A stretch of DNA of 64,000 bases from Tricholomella constricta. Taxonomy: Eukaryota > Basidiomycota > Agaricomycetes > Agaricales > Lyophyllaceae. Under the pieces are notes generated by a model that was not told where the DNA came from, did not search any database, and saw nothing but the letters and a program-made list of their open reading frames with translations. The DNA lies in assembly GCA_013368375.1 (NCBI GenBank), contig JAACJP010000038.1:62001-126000 (forward strand), given 5' to 3'. The position numbers and the translations under genes were made by a program. Position 1 is the first letter of the stretch. Every line of letters begins with the position of its first letter. Below are positions 1 to 10,439 of the stretch, one piece after another.

Positions 1-252
1 AATCCACCGCCCAACACTCCTACTCCCTCTGCGCCTGGTACACCAACTCTGCCCCCACCTCCGGTTACACGCAAGCGCAAGCATGTTGAAGGACAGACTA
101 GGCGAAAGAAATCAAAGCAGGATTTACTGCTTGCAGAGGCCGCAGACTTTGGTGCCAATACTAGGGGCAACCGCACACGCAATGGGACTACAACGCGAGC
201 CAAAACAAAGAAGTCCGCGGGGGTTGGCATCGGAAGATCAAAGCGCCGCTAG
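1..252 (+). CDS. C-terminus of a basic, proline-rich protein (partial)
   Basis: Frame 1 is open from the window edge to TAG at 250-252, giving 83 codons with no start in view. The first 25 residues are Pro/Thr-rich; the rest is Lys/Arg-rich with NLS-like clusters (RKRK, RRKKSK, GRSKRR at the very end). No domain is recognised. It may be the tail of the gene left of the minus-strand 604-aa gene in K1. A 3'UTR-like AT-rich stretch follows to about 360. It could be a fortuitous open frame, but its composition resembles a nuclear protein tail. Confidence 0.4.
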   Translation, partial: NPPPNTPTPSAPGTPTLPPPPVTRKRKHVEGQTRRKKSKQDLLLAEAADFGANTRGNRTRNGTTTRAKTKKSAGVGIGRSKRR

Positions 253-496
253 TCTTTTGCTTGTACTTGAATTCACATTTTACTTACTTGAGAAAATTCT
301 GATTTTGAAGAGCACTATTATTTTGTACATAGTACTTTGAATATATAAAACAATTTACTTCTTCTACTTGCTAATATTTGAAGAAGTGTTACAAGATATT
401 GGTAAGTTTGGTAAAAAAAAAGGATAAGGTCCGCGGGTTTGCAAAAAAAAAGATTGTCCACAGGGTCGCCAAAAAATCATGTCCGCGGGGTGCACA

Positions 497-2465
497 TCAC
501 TTTTTAGAGGGCCTATCACCACCACCCTCATCCGACGCCTTGCGCTTTTCACCTCGAGGGCTGGGAGGGGGGCTCAGGGTGGTGGGTGGTGGGGTGGTCA
601 GCCTTGGGGAGGGGGTTTTGGGGGCCGGCGGAGGACTTTGCGGATCCGCGGACTTGGCGGGGGTGGATGGTGCAGATGTCAGAGTTGACAAGCGGCTTGG
701 CCTGCCCAATGGAAAAGCACGCGGAGGGGCTGATGAAGCCATGGAATTGGCGGATGTTGGGAGGGGGGGCGGAGTTGTTTTGGGCGGAGGTGGGGATGTC
801 TTCCAGATGTCCGTTATTCCGAGAGCGACGGGGTCCGCGGCGTTGTCTGTGGCGAATGCTGCAGCCCATTCTGCAGGCACATCCTGCAACCCAGGTGTCT
901 GCGCAGGCGTCTCCGGGGGTGTCGACAGCCGGGTGTCAGCCTCAGGTGGCTCTGTGTGTGTTACCTTCTGCCCGGCTCCCCTTCTCTCAAGCCTTACCAA
1001 CCGCTTGCGGATCAGCCACAGCTCAGTCCCATGGTGCTCCCCCAACGCCGCATTGTCCATCCCTGCCTCCTTCACCACCTTGTTCTTCTCATGGAGCTCC
1101 TCCACCTCCAAATGGAGGAGCTCCAGATCCAAGGCCCTCTCCCTGTCACGCTTGAGGAGCTGCTTCACCCTGGCCTCCATGAGGCTCACGGTGGACCGCA
1201 ATGCAGCAAGCTCCGCGGACTCGGAGGGCGCGGACATGGCAGGGGCGGACGTTGCAGCGGCGCGCTCAGCGCGGGTCACTGCAATGGTGTTAACAATAGT
1301 GTGAACCAAAAAAGAAAAGACTTACTGGACGGGCCCGCGGCGTTGTCCTCCTCGCTTGGGACATACTCTGGGGTCAAGTTTCTTGCCCGCTTGCTGGGCT
1401 TCGACCATCCCGCGGAGTCGGACACCCCGAGCGCTGCTGCATGGATGCAGCTTTGCTTTGCATACTTGCAAGGCAAGCATGCAGTCGCCTTCGTTCCCCC
1501 CGGTTTCAAGCAGCCCAGCCCCTTCCGCAGGCATCGCGCACATGGGGGGTCGTAGAGCGACGCGTCCATGTCTTCATCATCCTCCCGGGCCAAGTCCTGA
1601 AATGAGCGGCCCATGTCCACAGTGGAGGGGAGGGGGTCCGCGGCACGGATACGGGGCCCTTGAATAAATGGTCAGTATGAACAATGAAAGAAAGAAGTGA
1701 ACTTACCGGGCTTTACACCCGCGGGCTCCGCTACTTCCCTGTCCTTCCCCTTTTCCTTCCTCCGCCTCTCCTTCTCTGCCCTCTCCAAGTCCACGGCCTT
1801 CTCCTTGGAGGCGCTCTTGCGGGCGGCCTTCTCCGCCCTCACCCTCTCCTTCTCCCTCTCTGCCCTTGCCCTCTCCTCCTCTTCCAGCGCCTTTCGCTCC
1901 CTCTCTGCCTCCTTCCTCTCCTTCTCTGCCCTTTTCTTGGCCTGCCTTTGGGCCTTCTCCTCCGCGGCCTTCTCCCTCAACTCCTTCTCCAACTCCTCCC
2001 TCTTTCTTCTCGCCAGCTCTGCCCTCGCCTCCTCCGCCGCGGCCTTTGCCTCCTCCGCGGCCCTTGCCTCCTCTGCGGCCCTTGCCTCCTCCGCTGCCCT
2101 TGCCTCCTCCGCAGCCCTTGCAGCATTGGCCGCGGATGCCCGCTCATGCACCCGCACAATTTTGCGGAGGCCCTTGAGCCGCTCATCGAAGTCCGTGGGG
2201 CCGTGCTGAATGCCCTGCAGTTCCCTGATAGTGGCGCCGAGGAGAGACGCGAGCCGGGCCTCGACCACCTTTGGGTCAGTGCTGGCCTTTGCCTCGGGCC
2301 AGACTTTTTTCTACATAAATAAAGTGAAGTCAGTAATCTGAAGGGAAGTCAAATAAAAATGAACCATACTGCTTTCTTGTAGACCGCGGCCAGGGCGGCA
2401 CGATCCCCGCTTGCGACCGCAATGGCAAGCTCCTGGTCAATAGATTTGAGGATGAGAATAGACAT
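497..2465 (-). CDS. Cargo protein with coiled coils and a six-cysteine cluster (four exons, 604 aa)
   Basis: Exons on the minus strand are 2465-2370, 2310-1707, 1658-1326 and 1278-497. All junctions are GT/AG with consistent phase, and the introns are 59, 48 and 47 nt (intron 2 has a TACTGAC branch site). The protein starts MSILILKSIDQE. It then has a long Ala/Glu/Arg/Lys coiled coil with AEEARA repeats (about 95-200), and a cysteine cluster C-X2-C-X6-C-X9-C-X2-C-X6-C near 260-290, like a fungal metal cluster. A second coiled coil (about 355-420) and a Pro/Ser/Thr-rich tail ending in KRK/PSKK follow. I do not recognise the family; a nuclear DNA-binding or regulatory role is inference. It diverges from the 160-aa gene across about 285 bp. 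CCGCGG lies in several exons. Confidence 0.7.
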
Positions 2466-2750
2466 GAAGCTAGTGCGCGGAGCTGGAGTGCGGGTTGGGG
2501 CGCGGGGTTGCGGATATGAGAGTGAGGAAAGAGGGGGGGAAAATTTTGAAAATTTAAACAACTATCACGTGACACCGGTGTCTAAATATAATCTTTTCTC
2601 TTATCAATCGTTCCTCATTGTTCTACCAGATTCTTATTTTGTCTTATCAATCATTCCTCATTGTTCTACCAGGTTCTTATCACACGTTGAAGGTCAAGGC
2701 CGTTCCAGACCATAAAGGTCGAGGCTCTTCTGGACCTTGTTCAGGCACTA

Positions 2751-3336
2751 ATGAACACCACACACATGAACACTGATAACTCATCAACCTCTGCGCAACC
2801 CAACCCCGCAGTCATACAGTCTGCACCGCTCCGCGGACATGTTGTCATCAAGTCTGGCGAGAAAGAGTACCTTGTTCCCCAATTTTTGGCCGCTTCTACG
2901 GAGCAGAAGCTGCTTACTGAGGCGCTAAAGGCAAAAGAGTTGAAGAAGGCTGAGGCAGATCCGGGGGTAAGCGGAACAATTGCTGATCATTGTCTTTCAT
3001 GGCTTACCTATTTGATCAGCCACATATGCACAAGGATGGGGGTTTCCAGGCTCTAGCCTCCGGTTCCGTTTTAGTCCCCGCGGACCCTGTAAATCGTTTA
3101 CTTGCACAGTTTTAACAAAACTAACAGTCATTTATTAGCCAATGACCCAGCGAGAGCTCCTTGGTCTCCACGCTGAGATCAAAGCATTTCAACAACTCCA
3201 CAACATATCATATGCCTCCGCAGCTCGTCAGCTTTACCTGGTGGAGGTTGCCAAACTTCACAGTGAGGAAACTGCTCTAAGTGCATTTCGTACCATGCGT
3301 GAAGAAATTGATGGGCCTCGGGAGGATGATTTATAA
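2751..3336 (+). CDS. Small cargo protein, unknown function (three exons, 160 aa)
   Basis: Exons 2751-2966, 3020-3088 and 3139-3336 join in phase 0, with GTAAGC...CAG and GTAAAT...TAG introns of 53 and 50 nt. The protein starts MNTTHMNTDNSS. It has a Lys/Glu/Ala helix ending exon 1, then a C-terminal half predicted helical (QRELLGLHAEIKAF, then AARQLYLVEVAKLH). No signal peptide, membrane segment or known motif is visible. It is transcribed away from the 604-aa gene; the spacer would be a shared promoter. Three clean splice junctions argue that it is real. Function unknown. Confidence 0.6.
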
Positions 3337-3574
3337 CAAGGGGGATTGGACTCATCATACTTATGTGCACCTCTGTCAGTGGTTTGAATATGAATATTCT
3401 TGCGGTAACGGAGCTCCGCGGACATATGGCTTGAAATGAGCCCCGCAGATTTGAAAATATAGCATCTAGGTGAGAATGTAACAACCCGCGGACATGTATT
3501 GTTCCGCAGACTTAGAGGCCCGCTGCCAGACACACTACATGTAGTATGCCCCACAGACAAGGATCTACATAGGT

Positions 3575-4230
3575 AAAAGATGACCCGCGGAGGTCCGCTG
3601 CCCCCCATATATGCCCCAAAAAAAGCAACCCGCGGAGGTCCGCAGAGGTAACCCCCTGTTAGCCCCCCACGCTGCCCCCATATATGCCCAAAAAGAAGTG
3701 ACCCGCGGAGGGCCGCAGAGTTGGGAACCCCCCACTAGCCCCCACCCTGCTTCCATATATGCCCGAAAGGCAACCCGCGGAGGTCCGCAGAGGTGGGCAA
3801 CCCACCCCGCTGCCCCCAGGCCCGCTGCAGTGCTGGGTGTGCCCCCAAAAAAAAAACCCGCGGAGGTCCGCAGAGGTGGGCAACCCCCCCGCTAGCCCCC
3901 CCATATATGCCCGAAAAGAAGCGACCCGCGGAGGTCCGCAGAGGTGAACAACCCCCCTGCTAGCCCCCCACCCCACTGCCCCCATATATACCCAAAAAGA
4001 AGCGACCCGCGGAGGTCCGTAGAGGTGAGCAACCCCCCCGCTAGCCCCCCACCCGCTGCACCCAGATATGCCCGAAAAGAAGCGACCCGCGGAGGTCCGC
4101 AGAGGTGAGCAACCCCCCCGCTAGCCCCCCACCCCGCTGCCCCCATATATACCCGAAAAGAAGCGACCCGCGGAGGTCCGCAGAGGTGGGCAACCCCCTG
4201 CTAGCACCCCGCTGCCCCCAGCACCATATA
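3575..4230 (+). repeat. GC-rich minisatellite near the right end of K1
   Basis: About nine imperfect units of roughly 70-85 bp, each built around CCGCGGAGGTCCGCAGAGGT, then a C-rich stretch with CCCCGCTAGCCCCC and CCATATATGCCC. Starts of the SacII core are near 3585, 3630, 3702, 3774, 3857, 3925, 4006, 4087 and 4167. The open frames through it are artefacts. The same array lies in the same place in K2 (33,775-34,330), so it belongs to the element. Confidence 0.9.
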
Positions 4231-4409
4231 GGCCGGCCCGCTGATACCATGCCAGGCAACTACATGTAGAGACCTCGCTGGTACTGTGCAACACGGCTAC
4301 ATGTAGTGGCCCCGCTGGTGCTCCAGCGGCCCCGCTGGTGCCGTCAATACGGCTACATGTATGGCCCCGCTGGACAGTGGGACATGCTACATTGTAGTGC
4401 CTGTATGTG
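4230..4409 (+). repeat. K1 subterminal palindromes and right terminus
   Basis: CTACATGTAG or close variants occur near 3531, 4257, 4292, 4352 and 4390, separated by CCCGCTGG and CCGTGCAACACGG-type stretches. K2 repeats the same series near 33,611-33,730 and 34,347-34,460. The spacing resembles subterminal transposase-binding repeats. Binding is inference. Confidence 0.65.
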
Positions 4410-4998
4410 TCTCGGATCCCTCCTCGAGTCGTCCAAGTTGCTCGCTGCCCTTGGTGATATTGTCACCCGGCGGTATGACGAAATCAAGGAACGTCTCCGC
4501 ACTCCAATGTGGAAACAAGAGAACAACGCCACTGTGTTGGACAGATGGACGGACTCGGCTCCGGCCAAGACCAAATATCAGAACCTCTCCGCGGATCTGC
4601 CGATCATCGTCAGTAGGCTTATTCTGATCGAGGATAATCGGTACCTCGCAAAAAGAATCGCCGAGAGGAAAAGACTCGCCTTAAGGCGGATGCAGATGTC
4701 GAAATGGGCGACGCATCCGACGCGCAACTAGCCGACATCGTCAAGAAGAAGGTTGCTGCGCAACTTAAGAAACTTAATCTATCGGTAAGCACCTCGCTTG
4801 AAGATAGAATCCGAGCGGACATTAAACATGTTCTTGCAGGCTTCGAAAAGATCGGGTCCCTCGAAGAAAGGCCCACAAAAGTCCGCCGGATCGAAGGCCA
4901 AGAAGGCCATCACCAAGCCGAAGAAAACGCCGCCCAAATCGCTGCAAAAGCGCGGCAAGCCTTCGGCGAAGGCAATGGGGAAGCGCAAGGCCAACTAG
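4410..4998 (+). pseudogene. Penelope/Coprina-like retroelement ORF1, C-terminal half, cut by K1
   Basis: The frame starts at K1's end in CTCGGA (Leu-Gly) and continues SLLESSKLLAALGD, which fits the end of the fragment at 34,478-35,005, so the two are halves of one ORF1 type. A -1 shift is needed near the A-run at about 4650. A 55-nt intron (4785-4839, GTAAGC...TTGCAG) leads into a Lys/Ser/Pro-rich basic tail ending GKRKAN at 4998. The basic tail suggests a nucleic-acid-binding Gag-like protein (inference). The frameshift marks it as decayed. Confidence 0.55.
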
Positions 4999-4999
4999 G

Positions 5000-5582
5000 C
5001 CTTGCTCGGATAAGGTACAACTCTCCCGATACCTATCCTGATTGGTTACTAATCATTCCTCGTCCCCTTGCTATCAGAACACTTCTCCTGCGCGCCCCGA
5101 TAGAGGTTATCAAATCGGCGAGGTTCCGCGGAGGTGTTCACCAGGGCCCGGGAGTTTTACTCCCGGATTTTATTTCTATACATTTGTCAGCCGGTGCACG
5201 CTACTTATCGGGAGTTGCGCCCCGAAATAAAATTATTCTTGATGCATACGATGATTTCTGTGATCGTCTAAGGTGGAGACTTTATTGGACACAGAGAATT
5301 GCACAAGGACAAGCCCAAGAACGTCCTTATGATCCAGACTACGACGTACCGCATGAACGTAACTCATGCTCGCTACGTATTGATTATGTCGAAGGAGGTC
5401 TTGAGAAGGGAAGGGCTTACATAGACGATTACCTATGTAATGTCGCACCCTCTCTGCAATGTCAACACAGGGTTCAGTCTGATTTCGTTGACGTCAAGAG
5501 TCTCCTTAGATTCCTGAAGGAGAACGACTATGTCGTTCTACCGACGGATAAGAACCTCGGACTATCTGTAGTCACCAGACAA
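5000..5582 (+). pseudogene. Penelope/Coprina-like ORF2, N-terminal part upstream of the RT core
   Basis: An open frame (within 4704-5849) ends with LKENDYVVLPTDKNLG, resembling the conserved D-K-x-x-G segment just before the RT core of Penelope-like elements. The RT core is missing: near 5595 the sequence turns into a 10-bp tandem repeat. The assignment rests on that motif and on telomere repeats beside the sister copy at 35.4 kb. Another non-LTR retroelement type is possible. Confidence 0.45.
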
Positions 5583-5599
5583 TGGTCCTTGGACGCGGC

Positions 5600-5830
5600 A
5601 CATCCACGGTACTGCTCACGGTACTGCACGGTACTGCTCACGGTACCGCACGGTATTGCACGGCACTGCACGGTACTGCACGGTACTGCACGGCACCTGC
5701 ACGGCACTGCATGGTACACACGGTATGCACGGCACCTGCATGGGGTATGGCATGGAATGACACTGCTCTTTGTATACCTCTTAATGTTCACACGGCACCT
5801 ACACGGACCACGACAGGGGCACACGGTACC
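5600..5830 (+). repeat. Degenerate tandem repeat of CACGGTACTG
   Basis: Ten-base units CACGGTACTG/CACGGCACTG and variants with CACGGCACCTG run from about 5605 to 5760 and fade by 5830. The expansion sits exactly where the Penelope-like ORF2 is lost. The frames through it are not genes. Confidence 0.85.
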
Positions 5831-5949
5831 CTCTCAGCTTTTGGGATGATCGAAAATGCGATCGAGGATCGAGTTCCGGCCACTGCAATGGACCGGTTTT
5901 TTTTCCCTACCTAGCTTACACGCCCACCTCTTCCAGTAAAGACTTCATC

Positions 5950-7519
5950 ATGGTTTTGGTATGTTTTTCCCCTTAACACCATGTCCAATCGTTGCTAATT
6001 ACATCACCACAGGGTTTCTTCAAACATGTTTACCGGTACTTTGTCCCTCGCGTGCAGGATAAGGATGAGGTTGAGATATCGAGAGATGGTGGAGCTTTAT
6101 TGTCGGATTCATTCATTGCTGGGGCAGTACCCATGTATGACACGACTGGTAAGTTTTGCTGAGATCGAGTTTTTTTGCACTTCTCACCTCCTCCAGGCCG
6201 CATCATAGGCTACGTACAAAACAAGCCACCCGTTTCGGAACCTGGGATCCCTAAAAATATACCGCCTCCAGGTAAGAAATTTCTATCCTTAGATATACAG
6301 CCCCCAAAGACCCGTTCTCTTACTTGTAGGCCCGACACGCATTGAAAATGCATCCAAGTTTGTCATAGGCAGTACAAATGAAATTATTTATACACGTACT
6401 CCTGAGGGACATTTTATTCCCATTCAAAACCCTGAAGAGAAGCAAGGCCACGCACAACACAAGCCATTGGATACAAAAGTTAAGGAGGACTTCCCGGGTG
6501 CTGAAGTCCACTGGGACGGGTGGCCTGATGGGAAATTTGAGCGGGACTTTACCTTGGATGAGGTGAACGAGACAAATGACCTGGCAATTCATTGGGCACA
6601 CACTGTTGGAGGTGGTGATCGCAAAGGGCAGAGATTTGCTGAGGAGTGGATGAATGGAAAGAGGGTGACTCGGACATGCCTAGGGATTCTCCAATGCGAC
6701 AATCAGGACTGCGAAATCACCATCCGACCTCATACAAAGCCACAAAGCCTCCGTACTCAGCTTCTGAAGCCATGTTCATGTGGTGCGATGCTCTATCATC
6801 TCAAGTGCGACGTCAAATCTATTCTATGGACGTGGTCAAAGGGCATCCACTACCAAAACAGTGGTTATCACGTACATCGCCGACCACCTCGAAAATTACA
6901 TCTACTCCCCCAGGAGAAGCGGCGCTTTGAGGCTATGGTCAATGCACACCCACAAGTCGGTCCGTTGCAGTTGATCGTTGGAGTTCCAGGTATCGATGGA
7001 CCTGGCGAATCGGTGGCAGATATCTCAGATGTTCTATTGAATGCTGATAGGGTCACAAAGGAGAGACAGAAGCTAAAGCGGCCAGCCGACACGGGAGGCG
7101 ATCATTTCATTCGAGCCTTTGCGAAGTTCGAACAGGAACGTCCGGGCTTCATCATTCTGTCAACTATTGGCAAGGTTACTGTCATATCCGTCCAGACGCC
7201 TTTCATGCAATCCCAGATGGTCAAGGACGAAGTTCTCGATGGGCCTGTTAATGGAATGGTCAGTGACGCTGCACACGGATGGTGGAAAGAGAGGACTTCC
7301 CTCCTTATGGTCAGCTCCACGTACTGCCCAGACCTGTTCTGCTGGGTTCCCGGAGTTCTTTCCTTTACGAATGGTGCCAGTGGGGAGCATTTCATGTACC
7401 ATTTCCTGGCCGTCTTCCAGGCTATTGCTCATGAGGCAGAGAAGCGACATCTGGAAGTAGAAGATCGTCTGTTTGCTGGGGTACGTGACTATGCTCTTTA
7501 TGATAAGCCAACACAATAA
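5950..7519 (+). pseudogene. GCM/WRKY-type zinc finger plus MULE-like transposase, 3' truncated
   Basis: Exons 5950-5958, 6013-6148, 6197-6271 and 6330 onward join in phase across short GT-AG introns, starting MVLGFFKHVYRYFV. The GCM/WRKY-like zinc region (CLGILQCDNQDC...CSCGAMLYHLKC...HVH) spans 6674-6872. A MULE-type DDE fold follows (GMVSDAAHGWW with the first Asp, then FTNGASGEHFMYHF). The frame stops at 7519, probably by running into an intron (GTACGT at 7481), and the rest of the transposase is absent. Such GCM-MULE fusions are known in Agaricomycetes. It would cut and paste DNA in the nucleus; this copy is incomplete. Confidence 0.7.
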
Positions 7520-7534
7520 GTAATGTCTAACATA

Positions 7535-7573
7535 TAACAGTGTAAGCGCGCTCCGCCGCAGGGCCCGCTACGA
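7535..7573 (+). repeat. 40-bp hairpin repeat, copy 1
   Basis: A TATAACAGTG start followed by AGCGCGCTCC-GCCGCA-GGGCCCGCT, which folds as a hairpin with one mismatch. The same 40 bp with one change recurs at 18,447-18,486 in the same orientation, with unrelated flanks. Sharing only a short hairpin fits a Helitron-type terminus, but no CTRR end is present. Confidence 0.6.
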
Positions 7574-8008
7574 GGATGTCTTGTACCACACACGTTAGAT
7601 TATCTCAAGTTCAATCACAGAAACTGCCTGTCCTGTGCGATTTTCCATCGTTGAATTCAAGAAAGATTCACGGCTACATTAGGCATGCTGCAGGCGCCTG
7701 ATAGTGATCATGACAGCGATAGTTTGCGTCTAATATAATACAGTACAATCATAGTCTTATACATGTGGAATGCTTACTGACCATAACCGACACAGGTTCG
7801 TAGGTAGAGAATACTAAGGCGTCGGCAATCCCTTCTCTCCAGCATTGTCCATGAACGTACGGAGTATTAGTTCTGAGTTACCAAAAAAAAACCGAGTACG
7901 TTCGTTGTAATCTAATTTGAATTGCCTGTGAATACGGTCTTGAATCTCGACGGCGTGAAAGCGGGTGACGGTGTTGCAAGCGATCTCGGCGGCGTGATCG
8001 TCTCTCCA
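7574..8008. other. No gene seen
   Basis: AT-balanced spacer between the 40-bp repeat and the kinase-like remnant. I see no ORF, repeat or RNA gene here. Confidence 0.5.
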
Positions 8009-8663
8009 TTACAGGATATGATTGACAATGACCTGCATGCCGCGCTCACAATGACATTTTCGATTTATGGGGTAAGGATTGCTTCTTGACCCAAGCCGAG
8101 GTACGTTTGAACTGCATAAAGAGTCTCTCCAAGGAGACGAAGAACGTGGGCATGGATCTGATTCGAAGTAGTACTCGTTCCCACGGTACACATAGTAGGG
8201 CAAGAGCAGCGTTTCCTCGCACAGACGTACCAGCGGCTTGAAAGGTTCAAAGAACGGATGGAAAGGCCGAACAATCCTCCACTCGAAAACATGTCTCGGT
8301 CGAGCAACAACTGCCGCTTTGAGTTCATCAAGGCCGGTTCATTGGTGTCGTAGTCTAGGAAGATGGTCTGGGCCAGCTCTCATCTGGAGCATAATCCTAG
8401 TGGCTTGGTTTTAGCTCCTCTCGAAGCATACCTGGACCGCTGCGCGTGTGATTAAGATAGAGGAGAACCCAAAGGAAAGAATCCATGTCGTGAACGGAAT
8501 TGTGACTGAATCCGGCTGGGCAGTTTTCGTTGTCGGTGATGGCGGAGGTAAAGAGCATCGTCAACGGCGATTGCGGTAAGACTTGAGCGCTTGAAGTGTT
8601 CTTCCCCCATTCCCCCATTCCCCTCTTCCCCCCTTCCCCCGTTCCCCCCACCCCTTCCACCAC
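8009..8663 (-). pseudogene. FunK1-like fungal protein kinase, C-terminal remnant
   Basis: On the minus strand, FSHNSVHDMDSFLWVLLYL resembles the H-x-x-x-HD(L/M)ESFLWVLLW segment of fungal FunK1-type kinases. A further open stretch (about 8345-8009) has the aromatic-rich character of their C-terminal tail. Kinase catalytic motifs are not in the window, and the pieces need frame changes. This is a 3' fragment, not a working kinase. Assignment rests mainly on one motif. Confidence 0.4.
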
Positions 8664-8713
8664 CCTCCCTCCTCCTCTCTATCGAAGCGCCTAGGCTGAG
8701 ATTCTAGTTTTTT

Positions 8714-9271
8714 TTAAAACCGAGAAAAGCACGTACCTCGCGTCGCCTGTGCCCTTCCCCGCCCTCGCCTCCATCCTCCGCGCCGCCACCGCTGTGATTG
8801 TTGTAGTTGATCTGTAATATCGTTCTCGACTGTTACAGCCTCAGGAATTTGAACAGTGACATCTGTCTGATAACATTCCGGGCTCGCTGCAAACTTCTGC
8901 ACATGCGTTTCAAAACCAGACCAGAAAAGTTTACGGTAATTGTGGCTTTTGAAATGGTCTTCAAATCCCATCAAGTATGATGCAACTTGAGGTGCAGATA
9001 GTTCTTGCCGAGCAATCATGGCCCTTGCACATTTTTGCAGCATTTTTTTAGCTCGAATAGTGACAGTGTCGTCGGAGTTATTGCGATCACCCAATTTCTG
9101 TACGGCTAATTCTAAGGCACTGTAAGCAACGTGAGCTGTAAGTGCAGATTTAGAAATATAGTTTGTGATATAATAAGCTATTGCCTTAGCTGAAACACCG
9201 GAACCGATGAACTTGATGTCCATATTGCATGAGCTTCGTCGGGAGCAGCTCCCAATAGCCGCTATCTCCAA
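8714..9271 (-). pseudogene. Helitron Rep-domain fragment (Helitron_like_N)
   Basis: The 185-codon frame contains CNMDIKFIGSGVSAK then AIAYYITNYISKSAL, the two-tyrosine motif of the HUH Rep endonuclease of fungal Helitrons, followed by the usual helical segment (SAPQVASYLMGFEDH). Homology covers about 9,230 to 8,860; both ends run into unrelated sequence. The upstream HUH motif and the helicase are absent. Rep would nick and join strands in rolling-circle transposition; this is a remnant. The 40-bp hairpin at 7,535 lies on the side where such an element's 3' end would be. Confidence 0.75.
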
Positions 9272-9296
9272 GCTGGCCGAGAGACTCAGGAGGGGG

Positions 9297-9842
9297 CTAG
9301 GCAGTGAAGATATCGCTGACGTTCTTCAGCATCGGGAGCAGGCGCATCCAAGCCTGCGGGACGTACTCTTCAAACAGCAGCTTATTCCATTCTACTGAAA
9401 TACTTGACAACAAATCAGCATTGTTAACAAACGGGCGTACAACAGACAAGAAGAAGAAAAAAAGGACATACTGATAATCCAAGCCCCTCGTGGGCATTTC
9501 CAGCCTATTCTGCGGCTTCTCCCTGGACGGGGTGAGTGCGAACAGCGCATGGACGTGCATGCAAAACTGCGTCATCAGCGGCAGGACGAGGTACGTGAAC
9601 AACCTCCCGCCAAACACCTGCTTTTCCTGCCCCTGCCCCTGCGACGTAGCAACAGACATCGGGACCGCAATCGCCAGCTTCAGGTGCAACTTATGCTTCG
9701 CCGGCGCCGCAGCGGCGTCGACCTCAGGGCCGCCCGCACCCATGCGCTTCTTCAGCGCAGCCGCCGCATGCTCAAACGGAAACACAGCATACAGAATGCG
9801 CCACCATTCAGACTCGGACGCCGCCGTAGGAGCACGCGTGCC
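9297..9842 (-). pseudogene. Sacsin/Nov (HSP90-like ATPase) family gene, downstream part, split by chromovirus 1
   Basis: Reading leftwards from the LTR: SESEWWRILYAVFPFEH, then a GGRLFTYLVLPLMTQF block and HVHALFALTPSR. After a short intron, EWNKLLFEEYVPQAW is followed by a stop at 9297. This order is typical of the large fungal proteins with a Sacsin/Nov HSP90-like ATPase region (chaperone-like role by family). The gene continues on the other side of chromovirus 1 at 16,165; removing the element and one GTGCC copy restores the frame across the junction. The C-terminal region normal for the family is missing. Confidence 0.65.
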
Positions 9843-10312
9843 TGTTAGGGGAACTCCCTTTCGCGCCCTCCGACGCTCACCGATCGTCCCCCCGCTCATG
9901 CGATCGCTCCCCCGACCGTTCGCGATCCCGACCCCCGACGCTCCGACCCAAGCGTCGGTGTATATACTTACACACTTCCTGTCGTTTCCCATCTCTCCCT
10001 GCGCGCGCCCGACGCCGATCCCGACCACCCGACATCCCGACGTCGGCTGTCCCAACTCGTGTCCGTACCCTGAGCCACGAGGATCGGACAGCGTCGGGAA
10101 CGTGTCCATACACGCGCCGCAGACCATTCCTTGATTATTATGTACAGTACTCGTATATAGTCGGCCCACTGGCATTGGGGATCCTTAGTCTATTCTCTTC
10201 GGATTCCCCTCTGCCAGGTAAGCCCCTCTTTACATTCCTTACTGTACTTAATATAACTTCGGATTCCCCTCTGCCAGTACGACTCAGCTCTGCTCGTGAG
10301 GTCGCCCTAACA
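9843..10312 (+). repeat. 5' LTR of chromovirus 1
   Basis: Terminal TGTTAG...CTAACA. It contains TATATA at 10154-10159, the putative RNA start TAGTCTATTCT at 10186-10196, and two 21-bp direct copies ending CTCTGCCAG (10197-10217 and 10257-10277) that bound a 60-bp intron-like segment starting GTAAGC. Confidence 0.97.
10154..10196 (+). promoter_or_regulatory. TATA box and inferred transcription start of chromovirus 1
   Basis: TATATA at 10154 lies 32 nt before TAGTCTATTCT, the 11-mer whose reverse complement sits just after the LTR. A TATA-start spacing near 30 nt is expected, and it puts the self-complementary 11-mer exactly at the mRNA 5' end. Confidence 0.65.
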
Positions 10313-10314
10313 GC

Positions 10315-10325
10315 AGAATAGACTA
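10315..10325 (+). other. Self-priming primer-binding site of chromovirus 1
   Basis: AGAATAGACTA begins two bases after the LTR and is the exact reverse complement of 10186-10196. No tRNA 3'-end complement is present. This matches the Tf1/sushi scheme, in which the cleaved mRNA 5' end primes minus-strand synthesis. Confidence 0.75.
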
Positions 10326-10439
10326 CACCTAAGACCCGGCAAGGCGACCGATCGAGCTCCCGCGTCGAAACACGTGTCTGCTACACGCAACCCGTCCAAC
10401 GCGCGTCCGCTCCGATCACCGCCCGAGTCCCGTCTCGAG

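Larger units (their letters stand above)
1..4409 (+). mobile_element. K1: right-hand part of a cargo-carrying, probably KDZ-type DNA element
   Basis: The terminal kilobase matches the right end of the KDZ-transposase element K2 (26,005-34,477): a GC-rich minisatellite, then spaced CTACATGTAG palindromes, then an end reading ATTGTAGTGC plus 9 nt. No transposase is visible; it would lie upstream of the window. Inside are the tail of a plus-strand ORF, a four-exon minus gene and a three-exon plus gene, none shared with K2. I count about 28 CCGCGG sites. The right end abuts TCTCGGA within a Penelope-like ORF1. Assignment to KDZ elements rests on this shared end and is inference. Confidence 0.7.

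Noticed and set aside
378..1304. A 308-codon plus-strand frame
   Set aside because: It is antisense to the last exon of the 604-aa gene, whose splice phases and coiled-coil composition are more convincing.
1684..2322. Leu/Pro-rich frames opposite the coiled coil
   Set aside because: They are complements of the Glu/Arg/Ala repeats and not independent genes.
10313..10340. A conventional tRNA primer-binding site after the chromovirus LTRs
   Set aside because: The sequence does not resemble the 3' end of common primer tRNAs, and the self-complementary 11-mer explains it better.
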